Positions 51,109 to 59,795 of a DNA stretch of 64,000 bases are shown here, one piece after another (position 1 is the first letter of the stretch; each line of letters starts with the position of its first letter). The DNA is taken from NCBI GenBank assembly GCA_964406005.1, contig CAYOPZ010000008.1, positions 28,581-92,580 on the forward strand, in the 5' to 3' direction. The notes under the pieces are model-generated. The model was not told the DNA's origin, did not search any database, and was given only the letters and a program-made list of their open reading frames with translations. Position numbers and translations under genes: made by a program. The DNA comes from CAYOPZ01 sp964406005. GTDB lineage: Bacteria > Bacteroidota > Bacteroidia > Bacteroidales > SM23-62.

Positions 51109-52125
51109 ATGGGTAAAGGGAAACGGGACAAGTTCGAGGAGATGAAAACATTCGATAATGTTTTCCAGCCTCCGTTTAACGAAGTTTTCCATAAGGATTT
51201 TTATCTTAAGAATCACTGGTCTGACCGGTACTTCGGCAACGATCATCCGATCGTTCTCGAACTGGGCTGCGGCAAGGGGGAATATACCGTCGGGCTTGCC
51301 GCAACCTGCCCCCGGAAGAATTTTATAGGTGTGGACATCAAGGGTGCCCGTATCTGGACCGGTGCCAGACGGGCACAGGATGAAGGCATGACGAATGTGG
51401 CTTTCATTCGAACCAGGATAGAGTTCATGGGCTCTTTTTTCGGCAGGGACGAGATTGACGAGATCTGGCTTACCTTTCCGGATCCCCAGTTGAAAAAGAG
51501 AAGGAACAAGAAACGCCTCACGGCAGCACGTTTTCTGAATATCTACCGGACTTTTCTGAAGGATGGCGGACGCATCCACCTGAAAACGGACAATGCGGAA
51601 CTTTACCGTTATACCACGGAACTGGCGGAATACAACAGGTTGCAGCTGGAATATGCAACAGATGACCTGTTGGGAAAGGGGGAACAAAATATCGTTCACG
51701 GAATTCAGACCTTTTATGAGAAACAGTTTGTGGTCGCCGGACTGACTATCTATTACCTTCGGTTCAGGCTCCCGGCCGGAAGGGTCATAAGGGAACCCGA
51801 AGAGGATTTTTATTCCCGTGTTTACCATCTTGTAAGACAAATCCCTCCGGGGAGGGTTTCCACCTACGGGGCCATTGCCAGGTATCTCGGGTCACCGCAA
51901 TCGGCGAGAATGGTGGGCTGGGCCATGAACCAATCGCATTCACAGGATCAGTATGTGCCTGCCCATCGCGTCGTGAACAGGTACGGGCATTTGACGGGCA
52001 GGCATCATTTCGGAGGACCGCGGGTAATGCAGGAACTGCTCGAAAGTGAAGGTGTCAGGATTGAGGATGACCGGGTATGGAACTTTCCCCGTCTGCTTTG
52101 GGATCCGGGCGAAGAATTAATCTAA
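51109..52125 (+). CDS. trmB: TrmB tRNA (guanine-N7) methyltransferase fused to an alkyltransferase-like (ATL) domain
   Basis: Residues 1 to about 225 are TrmB, which methylates G46 of tRNA using S-adenosylmethionine: LELGCGKGEYTVGLAA, FIGVDIKGARIW, EIWLTFPDPQLKKRRNKKR and the terminal HGIQTFYEKQFV...IYYLRF. After a ten-residue linker, residues 237-338 are an MGMT-type DNA-binding domain (FYSRVYHLVRQIPPGRVSTYGAIARYLGSPQSARMVGWAMNQS). The methyl-acceptor motif PCHRV is PAHRV, so this is an alkyltransferase-like protein that may recognise alkylguanine but cannot repair it directly. In other Bacteroidota the two are usually separate genes. No stop or start codon is visible at the junction. Confidence 0.9.
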   Translation: MGKGKRDKFEEMKTFDNVFQPPFNEVFHKDFYLKNHWSDRYFGNDHPIVLELGCGKGEYTVGLAATCPRKNFIGVDIKGARIWTGARRAQDEGMTNVAFIRTRIEFMGSFFGRDEIDEIWLTFPDPQLKKRRNKKRLTAARFLNIYRTFLKDGGRIHLKTDNAELYRYTTELAEYNRLQLEYATDDLLGKGEQNIVHGIQTFYEKQFVVAGLTIYYLRFRLPAGRVIREPEEDFYSRVYHLVRQIPPGRVSTYGAIARYLGSPQSARMVGWAMNQSHSQDQYVPAHRVVNRYGHLTGRHHFGGPRVMQELLESEGVRIEDDRVWNFPRLLWDPGEELI

Positions 52126-52196
52126 ATAAACAGACTTTTCTGGATATTTAATTGTATATTTATCGTCCGTTCCTAACCCGTTTAGTGCAATCAGAT

Positions 52197-53297
52197 ATGG
52201 CCATTTCACAGAAAGAAGTGCTGCGTGCCTTATCCAGGGTCAAGGTTCCCGGAAAGGATAAGGATGTTGTATCGCTCAACATGGTTTCAGACATTGAAAT
52301 CGACGGTAACAACCTTGAATTCAGTCTGATCTTTGACAAATCAAATGACCCCCTTATTTCTTCCGTCCGAAAAGCGTGCGTCAAAGCGGTTAAAAAGTAC
52401 ATTGGAGGGGAAATCAACATTGAAAAGAACATTCATGTGAAAGCCCGGGAAATGGTAGAATCAAACCAGATCCTTCCGGATGTAAAAAACATCATCGCCA
52501 TTGCCTCCGGAAAGGGGGGCGTAGGGAAATCGACAATCGCGGCCAACCTGGCTGTTGCTACCGCCAGGGCAGGATTACAGGTGGGTCTCATTGATGCCGA
52601 TATATTCGGGCCTTCCATTCCCAAAATGCTGAATGCGGAAAACCGGCGACCTTCCGTGATACGTGAGGATGGGAAGGAAATGCTTGTTCCTGTTGAAAGC
52701 TTTGGTGTAAAACTGCTGTCCATCGGTTTTTTTGTTGATCCGGATGATGCGGTTGTCTGGAGAGGCCCGATGGCCACAAATGCACTAAAACAATTCATTT
52801 CACAAACAAAATGGGGAAATCTCGATTACCTTTTTGTAGATCTTCCGCCGGGAACCAGCGATATTCATCTTACCATGGTCCAGGAGGTTCCTGTTACAGG
52901 GGCAGTTGTGATCACGACACCGCAGCAGGTAGCACTGGCCGATGCCGTTAAAGGGATAAATATGTTCAGGGGCGACAAGATCAATGTTCCCGTTCTCGGA
53001 CTTGTGGAAAACATGTCCTGGTTCACGCCTGCCGAACTGCCCCAAAATAAATATTATATTTTTGGCAATAACGGGGGTGCGACCCTGGCGGAAAAATTCG
53101 GGGTTCCCCTGCTCGGACAAATTCCCATTGTGCAGGGTGTATGCGAAGACGGTGACAAGGGCCGGCCTTCCGTGCTCGATGCCGGTTCCCCGGTATCTGC
53201 CGCTTTTACGAACCTGGCAGATCGCGTGATGAAGGAAACGGAAAGGCGCAATGCCGGCATGGCCCCTACCCAAAGGGTTGAAATTAAAAAAGTTTAA
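52197..53297 (+). CDS. mrp: Mrp/ApbC iron-sulfur carrier ATPase
   Basis: Mrp binds and transfers iron-sulfur clusters to apo-proteins. The ATG at 52197 (MAISQKEVLRALSRVKVPG) is chosen over an upstream in-frame start. An N-terminal MIP18-like domain of about 90 residues precedes the P-loop domain, with deviant Walker A ASGKGGVGKSTIAANLA, DADIFGPSIPKML, VWRGPMATNALKQF and FVDLPPGTSDIHLT. The usual C-terminal CxxC of this ATPase class is not seen in ENMSWFTPAE, a common variation. The nfu gene follows by 19 bp, matching a joint role in cluster delivery. Confidence 0.94.
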   Translation: MAISQKEVLRALSRVKVPGKDKDVVSLNMVSDIEIDGNNLEFSLIFDKSNDPLISSVRKACVKAVKKYIGGEINIEKNIHVKAREMVESNQILPDVKNIIAIASGKGGVGKSTIAANLAVATARAGLQVGLIDADIFGPSIPKMLNAENRRPSVIREDGKEMLVPVESFGVKLLSIGFFVDPDDAVVWRGPMATNALKQFISQTKWGNLDYLFVDLPPGTSDIHLTMVQEVPVTGAVVITTPQQVALADAVKGINMFRGDKINVPVLGLVENMSWFTPAELPQNKYYIFGNNGGATLAEKFGVPLLGQIPIVQGVCEDGDKGRPSVLDAGSPVSAAFTNLADRVMKETERRNAGMAPTQRVEIKKV

Positions 53298-53316
53298 ACG
53301 GAAAATACATAAAGTC

Positions 53317-53565
53317 ATGACAGAAAAAACCAAGGTCGATTTGCATGAAAAGATCAATGCTGCGCTTGATAAGATCCGTCCGTACCTCGAAGCGGACGGA
53401 GGAGGGATAACACTGGAGGAGGTCACCGAAGATCTGGTAGTGAAAGTCAAGCTGCATGGAGCATGCGATGGTTGTCCTTTCAGCTTCCAGACCCTGAAGG
53501 CCGGTGTGGAACAGACTCTTTTGAAAGAAGTTCCCGAGATCATAAAGGTCGTTGCCCTTGACTGA
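53317..53565 (+). CDS. nfu: NifU C-terminal domain (Nfu) iron-sulfur scaffold
   Basis: An 82-residue protein consisting only of the NifU-like C-terminal domain. The fold signature IRPYLEADGGGITLEEV is followed by the cluster-binding CxxC in GACDGCPFSFQTLKAGVEQTLL. The ATG at 53317 is chosen since the longer frame overlaps mrp in another frame. It probably accepts or passes clusters together with Mrp, encoded immediately upstream. A strong terminator follows the stop. Confidence 0.93.
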   Translation: MTEKTKVDLHEKINAALDKIRPYLEADGGGITLEEVTEDLVVKVKLHGACDGCPFSFQTLKAGVEQTLLKEVPEIIKVVALD

Positions 53566-53610
53566 CCCGGGATTGAACCTTCATGCTTAATACAACATCC
53601 CGTATTTGGG

Positions 53611-53640
53611 AATCCCTGCACAATTGCGCAGGGATTTTTT
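53611..53640 (+). terminator. rho-independent terminator after nfu
   Basis: Perfect 9-bp stem AATCCCTGC (53611-53619) with GCAGGGATT (53628-53636), an 8-base loop, and a T-run to 53640. It closes the mrp-nfu transcript ahead of sprE. Confidence 0.85.
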
Positions 53641-53668
53641 CGTTTTATTCATTCACAGCATTGTCCTG

Positions 53669-56317
53669 ATGCGCAGAGATACCACCATTGAACTCATTCT
53701 ACTTCTGTTGCTTGCCGGCTGCAGTACTGAAAAAAACACCCTGGTTACCAGGTCCTACCACAATCTTACCTCCCGATATAACATTTTTTTCAATGGCAAT
53801 GAGAGCTTTAAAAAGGGTGAAAAACGGATGCAGGATGCTCATACGGATGATTTTACACGCATATTACCGGTATTTCTTTATGGTGACGACAACCTGGCTT
53901 CTACCATTGCGCCTGACATGGAACGTGCCATCCAGAAAGCCACCAAGGTGATCAGGCTTCATTCGATAACCGTCAAGCCTGTATTTGACGACGGTCCCGG
54001 AACCGAAAAGCAAAAGGCATTCTATGAACAGAACGAATACAACAGGTTTGTTCCGGAGAATTATCTTTTGATGGGCAAGGCTTACCTGTACAGGCATGAT
54101 TATATGCTTGCCGTTGAAACTTTCAAGTTCGTAATATCAGAGTACCATTATGACAAGATCATATACGAGGCCAGAATGTGGCTTGCCAGGACATACGACG
54201 AACTGGGAGATTTCGATGAGGCAGAGAACATCCTGGAGGTTCTGGAAGGCTCTGCGGAATTTCCGGATCAACTCAAAACGGACCTTTATGCAACGCTGGC
54301 GGATCATTATACCAAACAGGAAGATTACGAACGGGCCATCGAACCCATGACCCTGGCTGCCGGTACGGTCAGGAACAAACAGGATAAGATACGCTATAAT
54401 TACATACTGGCCCAGTTATACCAGGAGGCAGGCCAGCCCGGACAGGCTTCGCTATATTACCAGAAAGTGATCAAGCTGAATCCTACCTACGAGATGAGCT
54501 TCAATTCACATATCAACAGGGCAAGCGTTTTTGTTGCCGGAACCGACGGGGAGAAGGAACTCAGGGATGAATTGGAAAAGATGCTTAAGGATGAGAAAAA
54601 CAGGGATTTCAGGGACAGGATCTATTATGCTCTGGGCGATATGTATTTCAGGGAAGGAAATGTGGAAGAGGCACTCGATCATTATAAAATGTCATCGGAG
54701 ATAAGCAGTTCAAATTCACAGCAGAAAACGAGCTCCTGTCTGACCATTGCCGAAATTTATTACCAACAAAGGGAATATGAACTGGCAGGCAGGTATTATG
54801 ACAGTGCAAAAATGTATATGACAGAGGAATCCCCCGGCTATGAATCCATCATTCAGAAAACTTCCAGTTTATCATCGCTGGTGCAAAATCTTCAGGTCAT
54901 TCAAAGGGAGGACAGCCTGCAGAGGCTGGCCCGCATGGATCAGGCTTCCAGGTTTGCCGTGATCGACAACATTATAGCCAGGTTGCAACTCAACGAACAG
55001 ATAGCCAGGGAAGAGGAGATAAGAACTGCACAGGACCAGCAATACAACAGAATGGCACTGATTGAGAGCCAGAATGCCGGATTTTCTGCCGACCAGGGAG
55101 GCAAATGGTATTTTTACAATACCGCTGCAAAGGGTTTCGGACAACCGGAATTCAGGATGAAATGGGGGAACAGGAAGCTTGAAGACAACTGGAGGCGTTC
55201 GAATAAGAGCGAAGTTACCTTTGGAGAGCCTGGGGAAGCTGCAGCGGATACAGCAGGGGTTGAACAGCAGGTCCAACGTCAGGTTCTCAGTGATAAAAGC
55301 AGGGAGTTTTACCTGCGTGATATTCCAATGACCGATTCAATGATGAAAAGATCGGATGAAAGGGTTATTGAATCCCTGTACAATGTAGGTACGATCTATG
55401 ATAACGATCTCAAAGATTCGCTCAAATCCATAGAAACCTACCGGGAACTTCTTAACAGGTATCCCGGTAACGATTATACCCTGAGTGTTTATTATAATCT
55501 GTACAACCTTTATGACCGGGAAAACAATATTCAGATGGCCAATATGTACAGGGAATCCATTATACGGGAATTTCCCGGGAGCAGGCCTGCCGTGATCCTG
55601 ACAAATCCCGATTATATGGAAGAATTAAAGGCTGAGGCGAATGCCGCAAACCTCTATTACGAGCAGACTTATCAGAATTACAGGCTGGGACAGTATGATC
55701 GGGTTATTTTAAAAGTGGATACCGCACTTGTCCGGTTCCGGGGGGATCCATTATTGCCCAAGTTCCAGTTTCTTAAAGTGCTGTCGCTCGGTCGTACCGG
55801 AGACATCATGGATTTCACACAGGCGCTTGACAGTCTTGCCAGCTCGACGCCCGACAGGGAAGTGGCCGAGAGTGCAAACGATATCCTGTCCTACATCCTT
55901 GGTTCCGATGAAAATGTCAGGACGACAACCCGGAGCATGGAGGCAGAAGAGATCTATAATGTGGATTCAACCGGGACTTTTTTCTACGGAATGATTATCG
56001 ATTCCACGGTTGATATCAACCAGCTGAAATTTGAGTTTATCAATTTCAACCTGGATCATTATCCCAACCGGACATTCGACGTGGTTCACGAGCAGCTTAA
56101 GAACAATGAAATTATATTGTATGTCAAACGGCTGCCGGATCCCCGGCAGGCACGGACATATGCTGACCTGGTCAGCGCTGATGATAAAATTTCAGGTGTG
56201 CTCGAAGGTGTTGAATTCAAAAGTATGATTATTTCTGCAAGCAATGCGGAAATTCTCCGGCAGGATGGGATGGGCGAAAAATACTGGCTGTTTTACCAGA
56301 AGCATTATATCCGCTAG
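53669..56317 (+). CDS. sprE: SprE/PorW type IX secretion TPR lipoprotein
   Basis: SprE (PorW) is an outer-membrane lipoprotein required for type IX secretion and thought to connect the membrane complex to the motor. The ATG at 53669 gives a signal peptide ending in LAGC (Cys at about residue 18). The family opening STEKNTLVTRSYHNLTSRYNIFFNGNESFKKGEKRM is clear. Repeated tetratricopeptide helices span about residues 120-400 and again 560-620. Residues 430-470 look like a coiled coil (QREDSLQRLARMDQASRF). The C-terminus has a small beta-rich domain. Length is 882 residues, normal for the family. porX follows 48 bp downstream. Confidence 0.93.
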   Translation: MRRDTTIELILLLLLAGCSTEKNTLVTRSYHNLTSRYNIFFNGNESFKKGEKRMQDAHTDDFTRILPVFLYGDDNLASTIAPDMERAIQKATKVIRLHSITVKPVFDDGPGTEKQKAFYEQNEYNRFVPENYLLMGKAYLYRHDYMLAVETFKFVISEYHYDKIIYEARMWLARTYDELGDFDEAENILEVLEGSAEFPDQLKTDLYATLADHYTKQEDYERAIEPMTLAAGTVRNKQDKIRYNYILAQLYQEAGQPGQASLYYQKVIKLNPTYEMSFNSHINRASVFVAGTDGEKELRDELEKMLKDEKNRDFRDRIYYALGDMYFREGNVEEALDHYKMSSEISSSNSQQKTSSCLTIAEIYYQQREYELAGRYYDSAKMYMTEESPGYESIIQKTSSLSSLVQNLQVIQREDSLQRLARMDQASRFAVIDNIIARLQLNEQIAREEEIRTAQDQQYNRMALIESQNAGFSADQGGKWYFYNTAAKGFGQPEFRMKWGNRKLEDNWRRSNKSEVTFGEPGEAAADTAGVEQQVQRQVLSDKSREFYLRDIPMTDSMMKRSDERVIESLYNVGTIYDNDLKDSLKSIETYRELLNRYPGNDYTLSVYYNLYNLYDRENNIQMANMYRESIIREFPGSRPAVILTNPDYMEELKAEANAANLYYEQTYQNYRLGQYDRVILKVDTALVRFRGDPLLPKFQFLKVLSLGRTGDIMDFTQALDSLASSTPDREVAESANDILSYILGSDENVRTTTRSMEAEEIYNVDSTGTFFYGMIIDSTVDINQLKFEFINFNLDHYPNRTFDVVHEQLKNNEIILYVKRLPDPRQARTYADLVSADDKISGVLEGVEFKSMIISASNAEILRQDGMGEKYWLFYQKHYIR

Positions 56318-56365
56318 GCAGATTCCCGCCGATCTGTTAACTTTGCCAAGCCAGTCTTTCAGCAG

Positions 56366-57919
56366 ATGAAAAAAATCCGTATACTCTGGACAGACGATGA
56401 AATTGACCTGCTAAAGCCTCTCATACTGTTCCTGGAGGAAAAAGGATATGCCGTGGCTACGGCCAGCAGCGGGGATGAGGCAGTAAAGCTGACAGATCAG
56501 GAAAGCTTTGACCTGATCTTCCTGGATGAGAATATGCCGGGTTTGAGCGGCCTGGAGACCCTGAGCGCAATAAAATCCCGGAATCCGGGCCTGCCGGTTG
56601 TGATGGTCACCAAGAGCGAAGAGGAAGATATCATGGACCAGGCCATAGGGGCCAGGATCAATGATTATCTTATCAAACCCGTGAAGCCCAACCAGCTTCT
56701 TCTGTCCATTAAAAAGAACATCGACACAAAAAGACTTGTCACCCAGCATACAAATTCTGCTTATCAGGCAGAATTTGCGCGGGTCGGCATGCTTATAAAT
56801 ACAGCCTGCAATTTCAATGACTGGGTAGAGGTTTACAGGAGACTGACATACTGGGATCTTGAACTTGGATCGAGTATGGATGAGGGATTGAAGGAAATAC
56901 TCAGTATGCAACGGTCTGAAGCCAATGCGGGGTTTGCAAAATTTATAAAAGCCAATTATCATACATGGTTTGAAGCAGAAAACAGTGAAAAACCGCTGCT
57001 TTCGCCGGAGATTTTCAGGAAGAGGATTTTTCCCATTGTGAAAAAGGGTGAGAAAATCTGTCTGATCCTGGTCGACAATCTCAGATTTGATCAATGGAAA
57101 GCCCTTCAGCCCCTTATCGAAGAATATTACAGGGTCGTTTCCGAGGAGATTTTTTGCTGTATCCTGCCCACTGCAACGCAATATGCAAGAAATGCCATGT
57201 TTGCAGGAATGATGCCCGGGGAGATCACGGATATGTTCCCTTCATACTGGGTGGAAGAAGAAGAAGAAGGAGGAAAGAACCTCCAGGAAGAAAACCTGCT
57301 TGAAAAGCAGGTACAGCGTCTGGGTATTCCGTTGAAATTCACCTATGAAAAAATAAACAATGCAAAGGGAGGTAAAAAACTGGTCGAGAATACGGCAAAC
57401 CTTATCAATTATGATCTGACCGCGGTCATATTTAATTTTGTAGACATCATTTCACATGCAAGGACGGAGATGGATGTGCTCAAGGAACTGGCCTACGACG
57501 AGCCGGCCTACCGGTCTCTTACAAGGTCATGGTTCGAACATTCCGACCTTTTCGATTTTATGAAGGAACTGGTTGCCTATGATATAAAGGTCATACTGAC
57601 CACGGATCACGGGACCGTTCTTGTGAAAAACCCGGTAAAGGTTGTTGGCGACAGGAAAACATCCTCAAACCTGCGGTATAAGCAGGGAAGGAATCTGAAT
57701 TATAATCCTGAAGAAGTGTTTGAGATTAAAAATCCGGCAGGGATCCATCTTCCGAAAACCCACATCAGTTCTTCCTATATTTTTGCATCCAATTATGATT
57801 TTCTGGTATATCCGAACAATTACAACCGGTTTGCAAATTATTACAGGAATACATTCCAGCACGGTGGTATATCCATGGAGGAAATGCTTGTTCCGTTGAT
57901 TACATTAACTGCGACTTAA
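56366..57919 (+). CDS. porX: PorX response regulator with PglZ domain
   Basis: PorX is an unusual response regulator that controls type IX secretion genes together with PorY and a sigma factor. The receiver domain covers residues 1-120, with acidic pocket D10-D11, phospho-acceptor D54 in IFLDENMPGLSG and IKPVKPNQL at its end. The C-terminal half is a PglZ (alkaline-phosphatase-like) domain with LILVDNLRFDQWKAL, PTATQYARNAMFAGMMPGEI and TTDHGTVLVKNPVKVVG; in characterised PorX it is a phosphodiesterase acting on nucleotide signals. The length of 517 matches. Its neighbours are sprE, tsaE and ald. PorY is not in this window. Confidence 0.94.
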   Translation: MKKIRILWTDDEIDLLKPLILFLEEKGYAVATASSGDEAVKLTDQESFDLIFLDENMPGLSGLETLSAIKSRNPGLPVVMVTKSEEEDIMDQAIGARINDYLIKPVKPNQLLLSIKKNIDTKRLVTQHTNSAYQAEFARVGMLINTACNFNDWVEVYRRLTYWDLELGSSMDEGLKEILSMQRSEANAGFAKFIKANYHTWFEAENSEKPLLSPEIFRKRIFPIVKKGEKICLILVDNLRFDQWKALQPLIEEYYRVVSEEIFCCILPTATQYARNAMFAGMMPGEITDMFPSYWVEEEEEGGKNLQEENLLEKQVQRLGIPLKFTYEKINNAKGGKKLVENTANLINYDLTAVIFNFVDIISHARTEMDVLKELAYDEPAYRSLTRSWFEHSDLFDFMKELVAYDIKVILTTDHGTVLVKNPVKVVGDRKTSSNLRYKQGRNLNYNPEEVFEIKNPAGIHLPKTHISSSYIFASNYDFLVYPNNYNRFANYYRNTFQHGGISMEEMLVPLITLTAT

Positions 57920-57933
57920 TCGGATTGTCGAAT

Positions 57934-58359
57934 ATGTTTCAAATAAATGTTCCCGGCCTGGATGCGCTTCCCGGTGCTGCCGCCGAGATGCTGAACATCC
58001 TGGGAAAAAGGAGGATCGTTGCTTTCTACGGGGAAATGGGTGCGGGCAAGACCACCTTTATCAAAGCCCTTTGTGATGTTCTGGAAGTTACGGATGTGAC
58101 AAGCTCCCCTTCGTTTGCGCTGATCAATGAGTACAGGTCAAAGAGGGGGGAACCAGTGTATCATTTCGATCTTTACCGGGTGAGGAACACAGATGAAGTT
58201 TATGACCTGGGCTATGAGGAATTTATGTACAGCGGCAATTATTGTTTCATCGAATGGGCGGAAAAAATGGAAATGATGTTGCCTGAGGATGCCGTCAAGG
58301 TATACATCAGGATCAAGGAAAAGGGTGAAAGAACCATACACCTGGATCTGGCCGGATGA
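57934..58359 (+). CDS. tsaE: tRNA threonylcarbamoyladenosine biosynthesis ATPase TsaE
   Basis: TsaE is the ATPase of the t6A37 tRNA modification complex. The P-loop is FYGEMGAGKTTFIKALCD, followed by SSPSFALINEYRS and VYHFDLYRVRNTDEVYDLGYEEFMY, with CFIEWAEKME near the end. The ATG at 57934 is preferred to a TTG nine bases upstream. It follows porX by 14 bp and is probably co-transcribed with it. Length is normal at 141 residues. Confidence 0.94.
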   Translation: MFQINVPGLDALPGAAAEMLNILGKRRIVAFYGEMGAGKTTFIKALCDVLEVTDVTSSPSFALINEYRSKRGEPVYHFDLYRVRNTDEVYDLGYEEFMYSGNYCFIEWAEKMEMMLPEDAVKVYIRIKEKGERTIHLDLAG

Positions 58360-58427
58360 GTTTTACTATTGACTATGACCTTGAAAACTGTTATTTTAGT
58401 CCACCCTATTGAAAGAAAGGAAAAATT

Positions 58428-59651
58428 ATGACTCCACAGGATTCTTCCGGTTCAAGGTTCACTTTCGGCAAGGCAAACCTGCTCCCGCAGGAAGAAATGC
58501 TTGAAGTGGGGAAGAAAAAAAAGCAGCTCACCATAGGGATCCCCAGGGAGTCCCAGAAACATGAAAGCCGGGTTGCCCTCACACCGGAAGCGGTTGATCT
58601 GATCGTGAATACCGGACATGAGGTACGGATCGAGACGGAAGCCGGGAAAGCGGCCAATTATTCGGATACGGATTACAGTGAACTGGGCGGTTTTATTGTG
58701 GAGCAGAAAGCGGAAGTCTATAAATCAGACATCGTCCTTAAGATCGCTCCACTGGCCCTGGATGAGATAGACCTGTTGAGCGAACGACAGGTCGTCATTT
58801 CATCGCTGCATTTGAACAACCAGACGAAACAGCTCATACAGAAGCTCATTCAAAGAAAGGTAACTGCCATCGCATTTGAAAACATCAAGGACGAGCATAA
58901 TTGTCATCCGGTGGTGCGTTCCATGAGCACCATCGCGGGCAATACGTCCATATTGATTGCCGCCGAGTACCTGAGCAATTTCAGGGGAGGTAAGGGAGTT
59001 ATGCTGGGAGGCGTCCCGGGCATTACCCCTGCCGAGGTGGTCATCCTGGGTTCGGGCACAGCGGCTGAATCGGCTGTACGTGCGGCAATCGGACTGGGAG
59101 CCCACGTAAAGGTATTCGACAATTCGGTTCACCGGCTTCGCAGACTGCAAAACAATATCGGGCACAGGCTTTACACCTCAGTATTTCACCGGCAGGTGCT
59201 TGAAAGGTCCCTGAGGGCCGCGGATGTTCTGATCGGCGCCGTTTACCTTAATGAGATGGGTCCGAGGTATATGGTAACGGAGGACATGGTCAAGCTGATG
59301 AAAAAAGGAGCTGTAATCGTGGATATCAGTATTGACCAGGGAGGTTGTATCGAAACATCGGAATGCAGGACACAGGTGGATCCTGTATATACAAGGCATG
59401 GCGTGCTTCATTACTGTGTGCCCAACCTGCCGTCACGGGTAGCACGTACCGCTTCCATTGCCATCAGCAATGTTTTTGCACCGCTGCTGATCAGCATGGG
59501 AGAATCAGGGGGCTTCCAGAAATATCTCAAGGAAAATGCGGGTGTCAGAAACGGCGTATATATCCTGAACGGGATACTGACAAATCATTACATCGGCAAA
59601 TATTTCGACATTCCTTCCAAGGATATTGAACTTATTATGGCTGCGTTTTAA
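58428..59651 (+). CDS. ald: alanine dehydrogenase
   Basis: Ald interconverts L-alanine and pyruvate with NAD. The 407-residue protein has IGIPRESQKHESRVALTPEAVDLIV at the start, the NAD site VVILGSGTAAESAVRAAIGLGAHVKVFDNS, and ISIDQGGCIETS plus YCVPNLPSRVARTAS near the end, all typical of the alanine dehydrogenase/PNT family. An N-terminal extension of about 30 residues precedes the usual start; an internal start is possible. A large hairpin element (copy B) lies 21 bp after the stop and may terminate the transcript. Confidence 0.93.
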   Translation: MTPQDSSGSRFTFGKANLLPQEEMLEVGKKKKQLTIGIPRESQKHESRVALTPEAVDLIVNTGHEVRIETEAGKAANYSDTDYSELGGFIVEQKAEVYKSDIVLKIAPLALDEIDLLSERQVVISSLHLNNQTKQLIQKLIQRKVTAIAFENIKDEHNCHPVVRSMSTIAGNTSILIAAEYLSNFRGGKGVMLGGVPGITPAEVVILGSGTAAESAVRAAIGLGAHVKVFDNSVHRLRRLQNNIGHRLYTSVFHRQVLERSLRAADVLIGAVYLNEMGPRYMVTEDMVKLMKKGAVIVDISIDQGGCIETSECRTQVDPVYTRHGVLHYCVPNLPSRVARTASIAISNVFAPLLISMGESGGFQKYLKENAGVRNGVYILNGILTNHYIGKYFDIPSKDIELIMAAF

Positions 59652-59672
59652 AACACAAGTCAGACCTATAAG

Positions 59673-59753
59673 ATCCGGCCGGGTAAGAAAAGAGCAGCAT
59701 TAAGTTTTGCGAAGCAAAATTTGCCGGCTGCGGTTTTTCTTACCCGGCCGGAT
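59673..59753 (+). repeat. nested palindromic repeat, copy B, possible terminator
   Basis: A perfect 19-bp stem (59673-59691 with 59735-59753) of the form CCGGCCGGGTAAG encloses a 43-base interior. The 47-bp core at 59690-59736 is identical to that of copy A. It has GCAGC/GCTGC arms (59694-59698, 59727-59731) and TTTTGC-GAA-GCAAAA (59705-59719). Because of its position after ald and its T-rich edge it may stop transcription, but the conserved core shows it is also a dispersed element. Confidence 0.8.
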
Positions 59754-59795
59754 TCATCGATCTGATTTTTTGTGTATAATTACATTTGAATCGAA

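Noticed and set aside
59673..59753. Integron attC site
   Set aside because: attC sites keep their outer core ends and vary inside; here the core is constant and the arms vary. No integrase or cassette-like genes are present.
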